DNA of 64,000 nt. Origin: Paraburkholderia phenazinium. Its GTDB lineage: Bacteria; Pseudomonadota; Gammaproteobacteria; Burkholderiales; Burkholderiaceae. Under the pieces are notes generated by a model. That model was not told the DNA's origin. It was given only the letters and a program-made list of their open reading frames with translations, and did no database searches. The stretch covers positions 124,001 to 188,000 of the forward strand of contig NZ_FNCJ01000010.1 of assembly GCF_900100735.1 (NCBI RefSeq), given 5' to 3'. The position numbers and the translations under genes are program-made. Below are positions 41,642 to 52,229 of the stretch, one piece after another; the first letter of the stretch is position 1; each line of letters begins with the position of its first letter.

Positions 41642-42652
41642 TTACTTCGCGTTGGCGAGCGCCACAGCTGTGTCCAGCATGCGGTTCGAGAAGCCCCACT
41701 CGTTGTCGTACCAGCTCGACACCTTCACCAGACGACCCGACACCTTGGTGAGCGTCGCGTCGAAGGTCGACGAAGCCGGGTTGTGGTTGAAGTCGATCGA
41801 CACCAGCGGCGCCGTGTTGTAGCCGAGGATGCCCTTCAGCGCGCCTTCCGATGCTTCCTTCATGATGGCGTTGACTTCATCCACCGTCGTGTCGCGCGAA
41901 GCGATGAACGACAGGTCGACGATCGACACGTTGATGGTCGGGACGCGAATCGCGTAGCCGTCCAGCTTGCCGTTCAGTTCCGGCAGCACGAGGCCGACAG
42001 CCGATGCAGCGCCGGTCTTGGTCGGGATCTGGCTGTGCGTGGCCGAGCGCGCGCGGCGCAGGTCTTCGTGATACACGTCGGTCAGAACCTGGTCGTTCGT
42101 GTACGCGTGGATCGTGGTCATCAGACCGTTTTCCAGACCGATCTTGTCGTTCAGCGGCTTGACGAGCGGTGCCAGGCAGTTGGTCGTGCATGATGCGTTC
42201 GAAATGACCGTATCCGATGCCTTCAGCACGTGGTGGTTCACGCCGTAGACGATCGTTGCGTCCACATCCTTGCCGCCCGGTGCCGAGATGATGACCTTCT
42301 TGGCGCCGCCCTTGATGTGCGCGCTAGCCTTTTCCTTGGTCGTGAAAAAGCCCGTGCATTCCAGCACGACGTCGACGCCCAGCTCGCCCCACGGCAGTTC
42401 AGCCGGGTTACGGTTAGCCAGCACGCGGATGCGATCGCCGTTGACGACCAGGTAGTCGCCATCCACCGACACTTCGCCCGGGAACTTGCCGTGGGCCGTG
42501 TCGTACTGCGTCAGGTGGGCGTTGGTGTTGGCATCGCCCAGGTCGTTGATGGCGACGATCTGGATGTCGTGCTTCTTGCCGTTTTCATAGAAGGCGCGCA
42601 GCGTGTTGCGGCCGATCCGGCCGTAGCCGTTGATTGCGACGCGAATCGTCAT
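41642..42652 (-). CDS. gapA: Glyceraldehyde-3-phosphate dehydrogenase
   Basis: NAD-linked oxidation of glyceraldehyde-3-phosphate to 1,3-bisphosphoglycerate. Its 336 residues are typical. It has Rossmann motif INGYGRIGR (residues 8-16), the active-site signature SNASCTTNCLAPL with the catalytic Cys at about 155, and the C-terminal SWYDNEWGFSNRM. It starts with ATG at 42652 after AGGAGATAGACC. It lies 99 bases downstream of the transketolase gene, an order often seen in betaproteobacteria (tkt-gap-pgk); pgk is not here. Confidence 0.97.
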   Translation of the reverse strand: MTIRVAINGYGRIGRNTLRAFYENGKKHDIQIVAINDLGDANTNAHLTQYDTAHGKFPGEVSVDGDYLVVNGDRIRVLANRNPAELPWGELGVDVVLECTGFFTTKEKASAHIKGGAKKVIISAPGGKDVDATIVYGVNHHVLKASDTVISNASCTTNCLAPLVKPLNDKIGLENGLMTTIHAYTNDQVLTDVYHEDLRRARSATHSQIPTKTGAASAVGLVLPELNGKLDGYAIRVPTINVSIVDLSFIASRDTTVDEVNAIMKEASEGALKGILGYNTAPLVSIDFNHNPASSTFDATLTKVSGRLVKVSSWYDNEWGFSNRMLDTAVALANAK

Positions 42653-42751
42653 GGTCTATCTCCTGATGGCTGAAAAAAATACGTCCAGGTGGGTTCTGCG
42701 GGGCCGGCTCCCGCCAGGCGTGGGGCGCACGCGGCGGGAGCCGGACACTCA

Positions 42752-44773
42752 TCAGCCCAATGCGGCTTTAGCCGTCTCTACGACATGCTCGACGGTGAAG
42801 CCGAAATGCTTGAACAGCACGCCAGCCGGGGCCGATTCGCCAAACGTGTCGATGCCGACCACGCCGCCTTCCAGACCCACGTACTTGCGCCAGAAATCCG
42901 TCACACCTGCTTCGATCGCAACACGGCGCACGCCCTTCGGCAGCACGCGTTCGCGGTACTCCGCGTCCTGCTTGTCGAACACCGTGGTTGCCGGCATCGA
43001 CACGACACGTGCGGCAATCCCTTCGCGCGCCAGCGGCTCAACCGCCTTCAGCGCCAGTTCGACTTCCGAACCGGTGGCGATCAGGATGATCTTGCGCGCG
43101 ACGATCTCGTCATTCCAGTCGCGCAGCACATAGCCGCCCTTGGCGATGTTGGCGATCTGCGCGTCGGTGCGCTCCGAGAACGGCAGGTTTTGACGGCTGA
43201 AGATCAGGCACGACGGGCCGTGATATTCGACTGCCTGAGTCCAGGACACCGCGGTTTCAACGGTGTCGGCCGGACGCCACACGTGCAGATGCGGAATCAG
43301 GCGCAGGCTGGCGACGTGCTCGACCGACTGGTGGGTCGGGCCGTCTTCGCCGAGGCCGATCGAATCGTGCGTGAACACGAAAATCGACGGTGCTTTCATC
43401 AGCGCGGCGACGCGCAGCGCGTTGCGGCTGTAGTCCGAGAACGTCAGGAAGGTGCCGCCGAACGCCTTGAAGCCGCCGTGCAGCGCGACGCCGTTGATCG
43501 CGGCGCTCATGCCGAACTCGCGCACGCCGTAGTTCACGTAGTTGCCGGCTGCCTTGCCTTCCGCGTTCACACGTACCGGCTTGGCCGCCTTCCAGTTGGT
43601 CAGATTCGAACCGGTCAGGTCGGCCGAGCCGCCGAGCAGTTCGGGCAGCACGGTCGACAGGCCCTCGATGGCCTGCTGCGATGCTTTACGGGTAGCGACG
43701 GTTTCCGCGCGCTCGTTCGCGCCGGCGATGATGGCTTGAGCCTTCTCTGCCCAATCGGCCGGAAGTTGCTTGGCCATACGGCGCGTGAATTCAGCGGCTT
43801 CTTGCGGGTACTTGGACTGGTACGCTGCGAACGCCTTGTTCCAGTCGGCTTCGTTGCGCGCGCCGGCTTCCTTTGCGTCCCATGCTGCGTAGACTTCCTG
43901 CGGGATCACGAACGGCTCCCACTTCCAGCCAATCTTTTCACGCGTAGCCGCGATTTCCTTGTCGCCAAGCGGCGCGCCATGCGAATCATGGCTGCCGGCC
44001 TTGGTCGGCGCGCCTTCACCGATCACGGTCTTGCAGCAGATCAGCGTCGGCTTGTCCGACAGCTTCGCTTGCTTGATGGCCGCGTCCACCGCGTCGACGT
44101 CATGGCCGACCACGTTCGGGATCACGTTCCAGCCGTAGGCTTCGAAGCGCTTCGGCGTGTCGTCGTGGAACCAGTGCACCACTTCGCCGTCGATCGAGAT
44201 GCCGTTGTCGTCGTAGAACGCAATCAGCTTGTTCAGCTTCAACACGCCCGCGAGCGAGCAGGCTTCGTGCGAGATGCCTTCCATCAGGCAACCGTCACCG
44301 ACGAACACATACGTGTGGTGGTCGACGATCTTCGCGTCCGGCTTGTTGAATTCCGTGGCCAGCAGCGACTCGGCGAGCGCCATGCCGACTGCGTTGGCCA
44401 GACCCTGGCCGAGCGGGCCGGTGGTGGTCTCGACGCCCGGCGTGATGCCGTATTCCGGGTGGCCCGGCGTCTTCGAGTGCATTTGACGGAAGTTCTTCAG
44501 TTCTTCCATCGGCAGGTCGTAGCCGGTCAGATGCAGCAGCGAATACAGCAGCATCGAGCCGTGGCCGTTCGACAGCACGAAGCGGTCGCGGTCGGCCCAT
44601 TGCGGGTTCTTAGGGTTGTGGCGCAGATGACGCGACCACAGCGCAACGCCGATCTCGGCCATGCCCATCGGCATGCCGGGGTGGCCGGAGTTCGCTTGTT
44701 GAACAGCATCCATAGCCAGCGCGCGGATTGCGTTGGCCATCAAGGAGGTGGGGGCGGGAGACGGGGTCGTCAT
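42752..44773 (-). CDS. tktA: Transketolase
   Basis: Thiamine-diphosphate enzyme transferring two-carbon units in the pentose phosphate pathway. Its 673 residues are typical (about 663). The cofactor motif GDGCLMEGISHEACSLAGVLKLNKLIAFYDDN region is intact, as are SGHPGMPMGMAEI near the N-terminus and the pyrimidine-domain glutamate region. The ATG at 44773 (MTTPSPAPTSLMANAIRALAMD) was chosen over the extended Arg/Pro-rich frame to 44890. It precedes gapA. Confidence 0.96.
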   Translation of the reverse strand: MTTPSPAPTSLMANAIRALAMDAVQQANSGHPGMPMGMAEIGVALWSRHLRHNPKNPQWADRDRFVLSNGHGSMLLYSLLHLTGYDLPMEELKNFRQMHSKTPGHPEYGITPGVETTTGPLGQGLANAVGMALAESLLATEFNKPDAKIVDHHTYVFVGDGCLMEGISHEACSLAGVLKLNKLIAFYDDNGISIDGEVVHWFHDDTPKRFEAYGWNVIPNVVGHDVDAVDAAIKQAKLSDKPTLICCKTVIGEGAPTKAGSHDSHGAPLGDKEIAATREKIGWKWEPFVIPQEVYAAWDAKEAGARNEADWNKAFAAYQSKYPQEAAEFTRRMAKQLPADWAEKAQAIIAGANERAETVATRKASQQAIEGLSTVLPELLGGSADLTGSNLTNWKAAKPVRVNAEGKAAGNYVNYGVREFGMSAAINGVALHGGFKAFGGTFLTFSDYSRNALRVAALMKAPSIFVFTHDSIGLGEDGPTHQSVEHVASLRLIPHLHVWRPADTVETAVSWTQAVEYHGPSCLIFSRQNLPFSERTDAQIANIAKGGYVLRDWNDEIVARKIILIATGSEVELALKAVEPLAREGIAARVVSMPATTVFDKQDAEYRERVLPKGVRRVAIEAGVTDFWRKYVGLEGGVVGIDTFGESAPAGVLFKHFGFTVEHVVETAKAALG

Positions 44774-45020
44774 GTCGAGTCCGGAGAACGAGTCCAAAAA
44801 GCGGGGCGCGGGCGGCGGGTCCGGAAGCTCGGCGGCCAGTCTGCTACGGCGCACGGTGCGGCGCCTGGAGACGCGATACGGGCAGAGCAAACGGACAAGG
44901 CTGCAAAGCGTGACATTCTAACAGATGGTTGTGGCCTTTCCGGCTGCGCGCCGCCTGGGGCGGCGGGGTTCGAGGGGTTGAAACTGGCGCCGGACACCCG
45001 TTCGGCACCGCCCGCGCCTC

Positions 45021-45026
45021 TATAAT
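45021..45026 (+). promoter_or_regulatory. -10 element of the spermidine-synthase-like gene
   Basis: Perfect TATAAT 43 bases before the GTG start, giving a leader of about 35 bases. No clear -35 was found. It lies in the 295-base divergent gap with tktA, where I see no gene. Confidence 0.5.
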
Positions 45027-45068
45027 CCGACCATCGCCAATTCGCCGCGCCCAAGCGCACCGCCCACC

Positions 45069-45938
45069 GTGAGCGCCCCGCTGCTTTTCCAGCCGACCCC
45101 GTACGCCCTGTATGGCTTCCCGAACGCACGGCGCCTCGCGAGCGTCACGTCACCCTATCAACTTATCGAGGTCTGGGACACGCCGCAGCTCGGGCGGCTC
45201 TTCACGCTCGACGGCCGCCCCATGACTTCGGTCGGCGACGAGTTCATTTATCACGAGTGCATGGTCCACCCGAATGCGCTGGCCCATCCGGCGCCACAGG
45301 CCGCTCTGGTGCTGGGTGGCGGCGACGGGGGCGCGGCGCGGCAACTGCTGCGGCATCCCGGCATCACGAGAATCGTGGTGGCCGAACTCGACCCGGAAGT
45401 CGTGCGCCTGACTCGGGAATATCTGCCACAGGTGCATGGCGGCGCCTTCGACGATCCGCGCGTGGAACTGGTGATCGGCGACGCCGCCGGGTTCGTCGCC
45501 ACCACAGAGGAACAGTTCGACCTGGTCGTATTCGACCTGACGCCACCCGATTCGCCGGCGGCCAGCCTCTACACCCCTGCCTTCTACGGGCAGCTCAAAC
45601 GCATCATGACTGCGGACGCGGCCCTTTCGCTACACCTCGGCGCGCCGTATTTCCACGCCGTGCGCGCTGCTACGCTGCTCGACGGGTTGCGCGGCGCGTT
45701 TGCCGTGGTACGTACAATGGGCGCCTTCGTGCCGCTCTACGGCTCGCTATGGATGATGGCCACCGCCAGCGACACGCTCGACCCCGCCGCGCTCACTCCA
45801 GAAATCCTCGCCGAGCGCCTCGCCGCCCGCCAGATCGCCGGACTGGGCTGGTACGACGAGCATGCGCATGCCGGTCTCTTCTCCGCATCTCGGGCGGTGC
45901 GCGATAAACTAAGTCAATTCTTAAAGCCAGCACGGTAA
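45069..45938 (+). CDS. Spermidine synthase-like aminopropyl/methyltransferase-fold protein
   Basis: A 289-residue protein of the polyamine synthase family. The N-terminal beta-domain has EVWDTPQLGRLFTLDGRPM, followed by a Rossmann domain with the nucleotide-binding GGGDGG at residues 83-88. The catalytic-region FDLTPPDSPA takes the place of the usual D-x-x-D-P. It starts at GTG 45069; no in-frame ATG fits the conserved N-terminus. Family enzymes transfer the aminopropyl group of decarboxylated AdoMet to putrescine, but no speD lies nearby, so the exact substrate is uncertain. Confidence 0.82.
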   Translation: MSAPLLFQPTPYALYGFPNARRLASVTSPYQLIEVWDTPQLGRLFTLDGRPMTSVGDEFIYHECMVHPNALAHPAPQAALVLGGGDGGAARQLLRHPGITRIVVAELDPEVVRLTREYLPQVHGGAFDDPRVELVIGDAAGFVATTEEQFDLVVFDLTPPDSPAASLYTPAFYGQLKRIMTADAALSLHLGAPYFHAVRAATLLDGLRGAFAVVRTMGAFVPLYGSLWMMATASDTLDPAALTPEILAERLAARQIAGLGWYDEHAHAGLFSASRAVRDKLSQFLKPAR

Positions 45939-46043
45939 CGCGGCGGCAGAATGTGCGGCTTGGTCGGCGTGGAGGTTTCGTGCGCCGGCTGCCTGGTTGT
46001 GCTGCACGCGCCCCGCTGAGCTTAGCTAGATCCGGAGAACTCC

Positions 46044-46457
46044 ATGACCGCCTCTCGCCCAGCCGGTGTGCCCTGGTTGACCCCCTATCTGACGGTCCGC
46101 GACGCGCGGACCGCAATTGCATTCTTTGAAGCGGCATTCGGCTTCGAGGTGCGCGACAGCGTCCAGGACGACGGTGTTGTCATGCATGTCGAAATGGTCT
46201 ATCAAGGCCAGTTGATCGTGATGTTCGCACCGGAAGGCGCGTTCGGCTCGACGGCGAAGACACCCAAAAGCGCCGGCGCGATTGCACCGCAATCGTTCTA
46301 TGTTTATGTCGACGATGTCGACGCGGTTTATGCGCGGGCCCTCGAGGCCGGCGCGAAATCGTTGAGCGAGCCACAAGATCAGTTCTGGGGTGACCGTTTT
46401 GCGCAGGTCGAAGACCTGGACGGCTACCGCTGGGCGCTCGCTCGCCACCTTTCGTGA
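46044..46457 (+). CDS. VOC family (glyoxalase/PhnB-like) protein
   Basis: A 137-residue vicinal oxygen chelate protein with two beta-alpha-beta-beta-beta halves. It begins GVPWLTPYLTVRDARTAIAF; EMVYQGQLIVMFAPEG ends the first half and QVEDLDGYRWALARH the second. This is the PhnB/YdeI-like branch whose substrates are mostly undefined. It starts with ATG at 46044 after TCCGGAGAACTCC. It is followed 4 bases later by rsmE, so the two are probably cotranscribed. Confidence 0.82.
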   Translation: MTASRPAGVPWLTPYLTVRDARTAIAFFEAAFGFEVRDSVQDDGVVMHVEMVYQGQLIVMFAPEGAFGSTAKTPKSAGAIAPQSFYVYVDDVDAVYARALEAGAKSLSEPQDQFWGDRFAQVEDLDGYRWALARHLS

Positions 46458-46461
46458 ACCA

Positions 46462-47217
46462 ATGAGTATTTTCCTGATGCCTCGCTTCTTCGTCGGTACC
46501 GCCCTCAAGCCCGACGACATCATGCAGCTTCCCGATGACGTCACGCGGCACATCCTGGTCCTGCGCCTGCAACCGGGCGACTCGATCGTGCTTTTCAACG
46601 GCGAAGGCGGTGAGTACAGCGCTGAGCTCATCGAAGTCGAACGCCGCTCGGCCACCGTCAAGATTCGCGAGTTCCGCGATATCGAGGTGGAGCCGCCCTA
46701 TCACCTGACGCTCGCACAAGGCATTGCCGGCGGCGACAAAATGGATTGGCTGATCGAAAAGGCCGTCGAACTGGGCGCCTCCAGTTTCGTGCCGCTCACC
46801 ACCACGCGCAGCGTCGTGCGCCTGTCCGGCGAACGCGCGCAACGGCGTCACGCGCACTGGCAGGGCATTGTGCGGTCCTCGTGCGAACAGTGCGGGCGCA
46901 ATCGCCTGCCTGACGTCGCACCGGTGCGTGAGATCGCCACCTGGCTCGGCGCGCTGCCGCGCGCCGCCGAACCAGGCGAGTTACGCCTGCTGCTCTCTCC
47001 GCGCGCTAGCATCAGCTTTACGGCTTTGCCGGCCACCCCGCCGCATGGCCGCGTGACGTTGCTGATTGGACCGGAAGGCGGCTTTTCAGCGGCCGAGGAA
47101 GCCGCGGCGACCGACCACGGCTTCACGGCGGTTGGCCTCGGGCCGCGCGTATTGCGAACCGAAACGGCGGGAATTGCCGTACTGGCGGCGTTGGCTGCGC
47201 GCTGGGGCGGCTGGTAA
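46462..47217 (+). CDS. rsmE: 16S rRNA (uracil1498-N3)-methyltransferase
   Basis: SPOUT-class enzyme that methylates U1498 of 16S rRNA. It is about 251 residues long. The N-terminal PUA-like domain begins MPRFFVGT. The knotted C-terminal domain has LTLAQGIAGGDKMDWLIEKA, the AdoMet-binding LLIGPEGGFSAAEEAA and LGPRVLRTETAGIA motifs, all intact. Two starts are possible: ATG 46462 (MSIFLMPRFF) or ATG 46477 (MPRFF). Neither has a strong ribosome-binding site; the second matches family N-termini better. Confidence 0.94.
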   Translation: MSIFLMPRFFVGTALKPDDIMQLPDDVTRHILVLRLQPGDSIVLFNGEGGEYSAELIEVERRSATVKIREFRDIEVEPPYHLTLAQGIAGGDKMDWLIEKAVELGASSFVPLTTTRSVVRLSGERAQRRHAHWQGIVRSSCEQCGRNRLPDVAPVREIATWLGALPRAAEPGELRLLLSPRASISFTALPATPPHGRVTLLIGPEGGFSAAEEAAATDHGFTAVGLGPRVLRTETAGIAVLAALAARWGGW

Positions 47218-47238
47218 CCTAAGCCCCCATCTCAAAAC

Positions 47239-47271
47239 AAAGGCCCGCCAATCGGCGGGCCTTTGTTTTGT
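47239..47271. terminator. Bidirectional terminator between rsmE and the barstar gene
   Basis: AAAGGCCCGCC (47239-47249) pairs with GGCGGGCCTTT (47254-47264) around a 4-base loop, with TGTTTT following on the plus strand. It separates the convergent rsmE and RNase-barstar transcripts. Confidence 0.8.
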
Positions 47272-47355
47272 TCAGTCATCCGTACTGGCGTACTTAGGGC
47301 TGCTGCCTGGCGGTTGCGTCCACTTCTTCTCCCCGCTCGCACCCCACCGGCAAAC

Positions 47356-47916
47356 TCAGGCGAACGAATAAAACACGCGGAACGCCACCTTGCGCTCGGC
47401 CCAGAATTCCGCGGCTTCGCGGAACACGTCGAGCAGCGTTTCGCGGCCTTCCTTGTCGAATTTCTGCGCCACCGGCAGCGCCTCCAGCACGATCACAAAA
47501 CCCGGTTGCGTGCCCGCCTTGGCGACCAGATCGGTCAGGCAATCGTAGAGGGCATCGTAATTTTTGCCGAAATGTTTCGGAAACAAAAATGAAGTCGCAA
47601 TCGTTTCGAGGACTTCTTGTTTGGACTGCGCATTCGCGCAGAACGCATACAGAAAGTGCTGGCCGAGCTGGCTGGCCTCGTCAGCGAGATCCTGGACGCG
47701 AAACGCGCGGATCGACTGTACGATGTTCGGTCGTACGGTCTTGAAAAGACTCATAGGCCCCTCGTTCGATGAAAGCACAGTGCTGGCTTCGCTCTGGGTG
47801 TCCCGTCCGTCACCGGCGGTGCGCATCTGCATGACACGCTGAAACAGATTGCCGTCGCCGGCCGCGAAAAGATCCGTCGCGACTCCGGAGTCGTGCGCGT
47901 AGACGTTGTCGCTCAT
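47356..47916 (-). CDS. Barstar family ribonuclease inhibitor
   Basis: A cytoplasmic inhibitor of the adjacent ribonuclease. The barstar domain occupies the C-terminal half (LGQHFLYAFCANAQSKQEVL, FPKHFGKNYDALYDCLTDL, and the Asp/Glu-rich helix that blocks the RNase active site). It is preceded by about 55 residues that are not part of the barstar fold. The start is uncertain: ATG 47916 (MSDNVYAHDSG, 186 residues) is favoured, ATG 47925 is two codons away, and an internal MSLFKTV (47752) would give a minimal barstar. It lies 16 bases after the RNase stop, in the same unit. Confidence 0.85.
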   Translation of the reverse strand: MSDNVYAHDSGVATDLFAAGDGNLFQRVMQMRTAGDGRDTQSEASTVLSSNEGPMSLFKTVRPNIVQSIRAFRVQDLADEASQLGQHFLYAFCANAQSKQEVLETIATSFLFPKHFGKNYDALYDCLTDLVAKAGTQPGFVIVLEALPVAQKFDKEGRETLLDVFREAAEFWAERKVAFRVFYSFA

Positions 47917-47932
47917 GCCGTTCATCCCGATG

Positions 47933-48349
47933 TCATTCAACAATACGATTAAAACTGGTGTAGTGGTCGTCCGAGTAGTAGCAATTATCGGTACGCTGGA
48001 GCGGCCCCCCACAGACAATGCGACGCGCGCCGCGATTGTGGGCACGCGGCGTAGGAACGGTGTATTCGTGATAATAGCCGCGCCGATGCGGTGGCAGCAG
48101 CCGTTCGCGGTTGCCGAATACGATCCCGTCCTTCTCATACGGGTAAGGCCCGCCTGCGGCAATCAAGTTCAAAGTATTGACTGCTTCACGCGGTAATTGC
48201 GCGACCGCGATGGTGCCCTGCACCTGATTGTCGCTATTGCCGGGCGCCGAATAGTCCCGCGCGACCGCGCCGGTGACCAGACTCCCGCACAAACTGCCAA
48301 ACGCCAGGGCGCCAATAAGCACGCCGTTGCGGAGCCACTTGCGTGCCAT
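47933..48349 (-). CDS. Secreted guanyl-specific ribonuclease (RNase Sa/barnase type)
   Basis: A 138-residue exported endoribonuclease of the N1/T1/barnase superfamily. The N-terminus is a signal peptide (about 1-30, hydrophobic LIGALAFGSLCGSLVTGAVA). The mature domain strongly matches streptomycete RNase Sa: YHEYTVPTP with general-base E95, RGARRIVCGG with R109/R110, and SDDHYTSFN with general-acid H129, so the catalytic triad is intact. It starts with ATG at 48349. It is followed by its barstar-type inhibitor in one transcript. Likely roles are extracellular RNA scavenging or competition. Confidence 0.9.
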   Translation of the reverse strand: MARKWLRNGVLIGALAFGSLCGSLVTGAVARDYSAPGNSDNQVQGTIAVAQLPREAVNTLNLIAAGGPYPYEKDGIVFGNRERLLPPHRRGYYHEYTVPTPRAHNRGARRIVCGGPLQRTDNCYYSDDHYTSFNRIVE

Positions 48350-48487
48350 GAATCAGGGTTCCCGCTGTTAGATCACGAGTTTGACGACCATGAAAGACGT
48401 AAGGGTATCGCTAATGGCCCCTGGAATCAACGTTGGTTCGGCAAACGAAAGGTTCCATTGTTGTTGTAATGTGCCGCCGGCGCAGTC

Positions 48488-48517
48488 TTGACAACTCTTG
48501 ACAGATAATTTTATCTC
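48488..48517 (+). promoter_or_regulatory. Possible promoter of the plus-strand sRNA candidate
   Basis: Perfect TTGACA at 48488-48493, repeated at 48498-48503. The first is followed after 17-18 bases by a poor -10 (TTATCT/TATCTC). The region is AT-rich for this genome and carries AGATAA/TTATCT arms. The promoter call is tentative. Confidence 0.35.
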
Positions 48518-48522
48518 TCTCG

Positions 48523-48678
48523 GGATAAAATTAACCCGGCGGCGCAGTCCGGGATAAGGGAGTGAGGTTTGTTCTATTTCCGGACGATCTGAGGTGGATG
48601 CCGCCGTTTCGTGCCTTTATTGGGTGGCAATCCCCAGTTCACCCAGAGGCGTGCCCGTTGCGGGCACGCCTTTTTTTT
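48523..48678 (+). ncRNA. Candidate plus-strand small RNA
   Basis: About 155 bases between the divergent RNase gene and the 3' end of maeB, ending in a perfect 10-bp intrinsic terminator with eight T. Internal pairing is evident: GTCCGG (48547-48552) with CCGGAC (48580-48585), and GGGTG (48622-48626) with CACCC (48640-48644). The only plus-strand ORF runs straight through the terminator, so a coding role is unlikely. The T run proves direction but the start is uncertain. Confidence 0.45.
48648..48678 (+). terminator. Strong plus-strand intrinsic terminator
   Basis: GGCGTGCCCG (48648-48657) pairs with CGGGCACGCC (48661-48670) around TTG, followed by eight T on the plus strand. No annotated plus-strand gene lies upstream, which is the main argument for an RNA gene here. 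Confidence 0.85.
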
Positions 48679-48717
48679 CGCCTGTCGGCTTTCGTGTGGG
48701 TGGGCCGCGCGGGCCGC

Positions 48718-51012
<2,295 letters not shown>

Positions 51013-51233
51013 AAGGCGGGCTTGGAAGTGCGGATTAGAATAGGTGTTCGACGGCATTGTAGCGCCATTCCCTAACGCAATTCCTTCAATCAGGGTATAG
51101 GTGCCGCGACTGAAACAGAGTGAAAGATTACGGGTCCGCTCGCCCACACTCGTTGCGGCGACGCAGCATTATCACCGTACAATGCGCGCCGTTAGCAGCC
51201 GCTCAGGCCATTTTGCGTGCACGGACCTCCACT

Positions 51234-52229
51234 ATGCTCTCCGAATTTTCGTTGATCGACCGTTTTTTCGCGCGCCGCGCCAGTGAGGTGCGGATCCCTG
51301 ACGATGGCTCGCTCGGCATAGGCGACGATTGCGCCTTGCTTGCGCCGCGTCCCGGCGAACTACTGGCGATTTCGACGGACATGCTGGTAGAAGGCCGCCA
51401 TTTCTTCCCCGATATTGCCCCCCATGCCTTGGGCCATAAGGCCCTGGCGGTGAACCTGTCGGATCTGGCGGCCATGGGTGCGCGGCCGCAGGCGTTCACC
51501 CTGGCGTTCGCGCTGCCGCAAGCCAGCGAGGAGTGGCTGGCGGCGTTCAGCGACGGACTCTTTGAACTCGCCGAACGCTACGGTTGCGACCTGATTGGCG
51601 GCGATACGACCGCCGGGCCGCTCAACCTGTGCATCACCGTGTTCGGCAGCGTGCCGCCTGGGCAAGCCTTGCGCCGCGATGCGGCCAAAGCTGGCGACGA
51701 CATCTGGATTTCCGGCACGCTCGGCGACGCGCGCGCCGGCCTCGGCGTGCTGCGCGGCGAGTGGTCGGCCGACGAGAAGGACGCTGCGACATTTCGTCGC
51801 GCCCTCGAGCGCCCCGAGCCGCGCCTCATGTTGGGCCTCGCGTTGCGCGGCATTGCGCATGCGGCGCTGGACTTGTCCGATGGGCTCGCCGGCGACCTGC
51901 TGCATATTCTTGAGCGCTCTCAGGTTGCAGCCCAGGTCGATGTCGACGCGGTGCCGCGCTCCGCAGCATTGCGCAGACTGTCCGCCGACGTGCAACGCCG
52001 TTGCACACTGGCCGGCGGCGACGACTACGAGTTGTGCTTCACCGCGCCGGCAGCAGCACGCGAAGCAGTCGAAGCGGCCGGCCGCCAGGTCGAGATTCCG
52101 GTGACGCGGATCGGTACAATAACCCCTCTCAAATCGGCGACGGCCAAACCTGCAATCAGTTGGCATGACGCAGCCGGCACCCCGCTCATCTTGACCTTGC
52201 AAGGCTTCGACCATTTCCATGCAGACTGA
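51234..52229 (+). CDS. thiL: Thiamine-monophosphate kinase
   Basis: ATP-dependent phosphorylation of thiamine monophosphate to the active diphosphate. It is 331 residues long with the AIR-synthase-like fold: N-terminal GIGDDCALLAPRPGELLAISTD and VNLSDLAAMGARP, then IGGDTTAG and the ALDLSDGLAGDLLHIL and GGDDYELCFTAP motifs. The ATG at 51234 (MLSEFSLIDRFF) was chosen over the upstream frame from 51120. Its 3' end overlaps pgpA by 11 bases, indicating cotranscription, as is common for thiL-pgpA. Confidence 0.95.
   Translation: MLSEFSLIDRFFARRASEVRIPDDGSLGIGDDCALLAPRPGELLAISTDMLVEGRHFFPDIAPHALGHKALAVNLSDLAAMGARPQAFTLAFALPQASEEWLAAFSDGLFELAERYGCDLIGGDTTAGPLNLCITVFGSVPPGQALRRDAAKAGDDIWISGTLGDARAGLGVLRGEWSADEKDAATFRRALERPEPRLMLGLALRGIAHAALDLSDGLAGDLLHILERSQVAAQVDVDAVPRSAALRRLSADVQRRCTLAGGDDYELCFTAPAAAREAVEAAGRQVEIPVTRIGTITPLKSATAKPAISWHDAAGTPLILTLQGFDHFHAD

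Noticed and set aside
42689..45025. 778-codon plus-strand frame opposite tktA
   Set aside because: Antisense shadow of the transketolase gene; no ribosome-binding site or domain.
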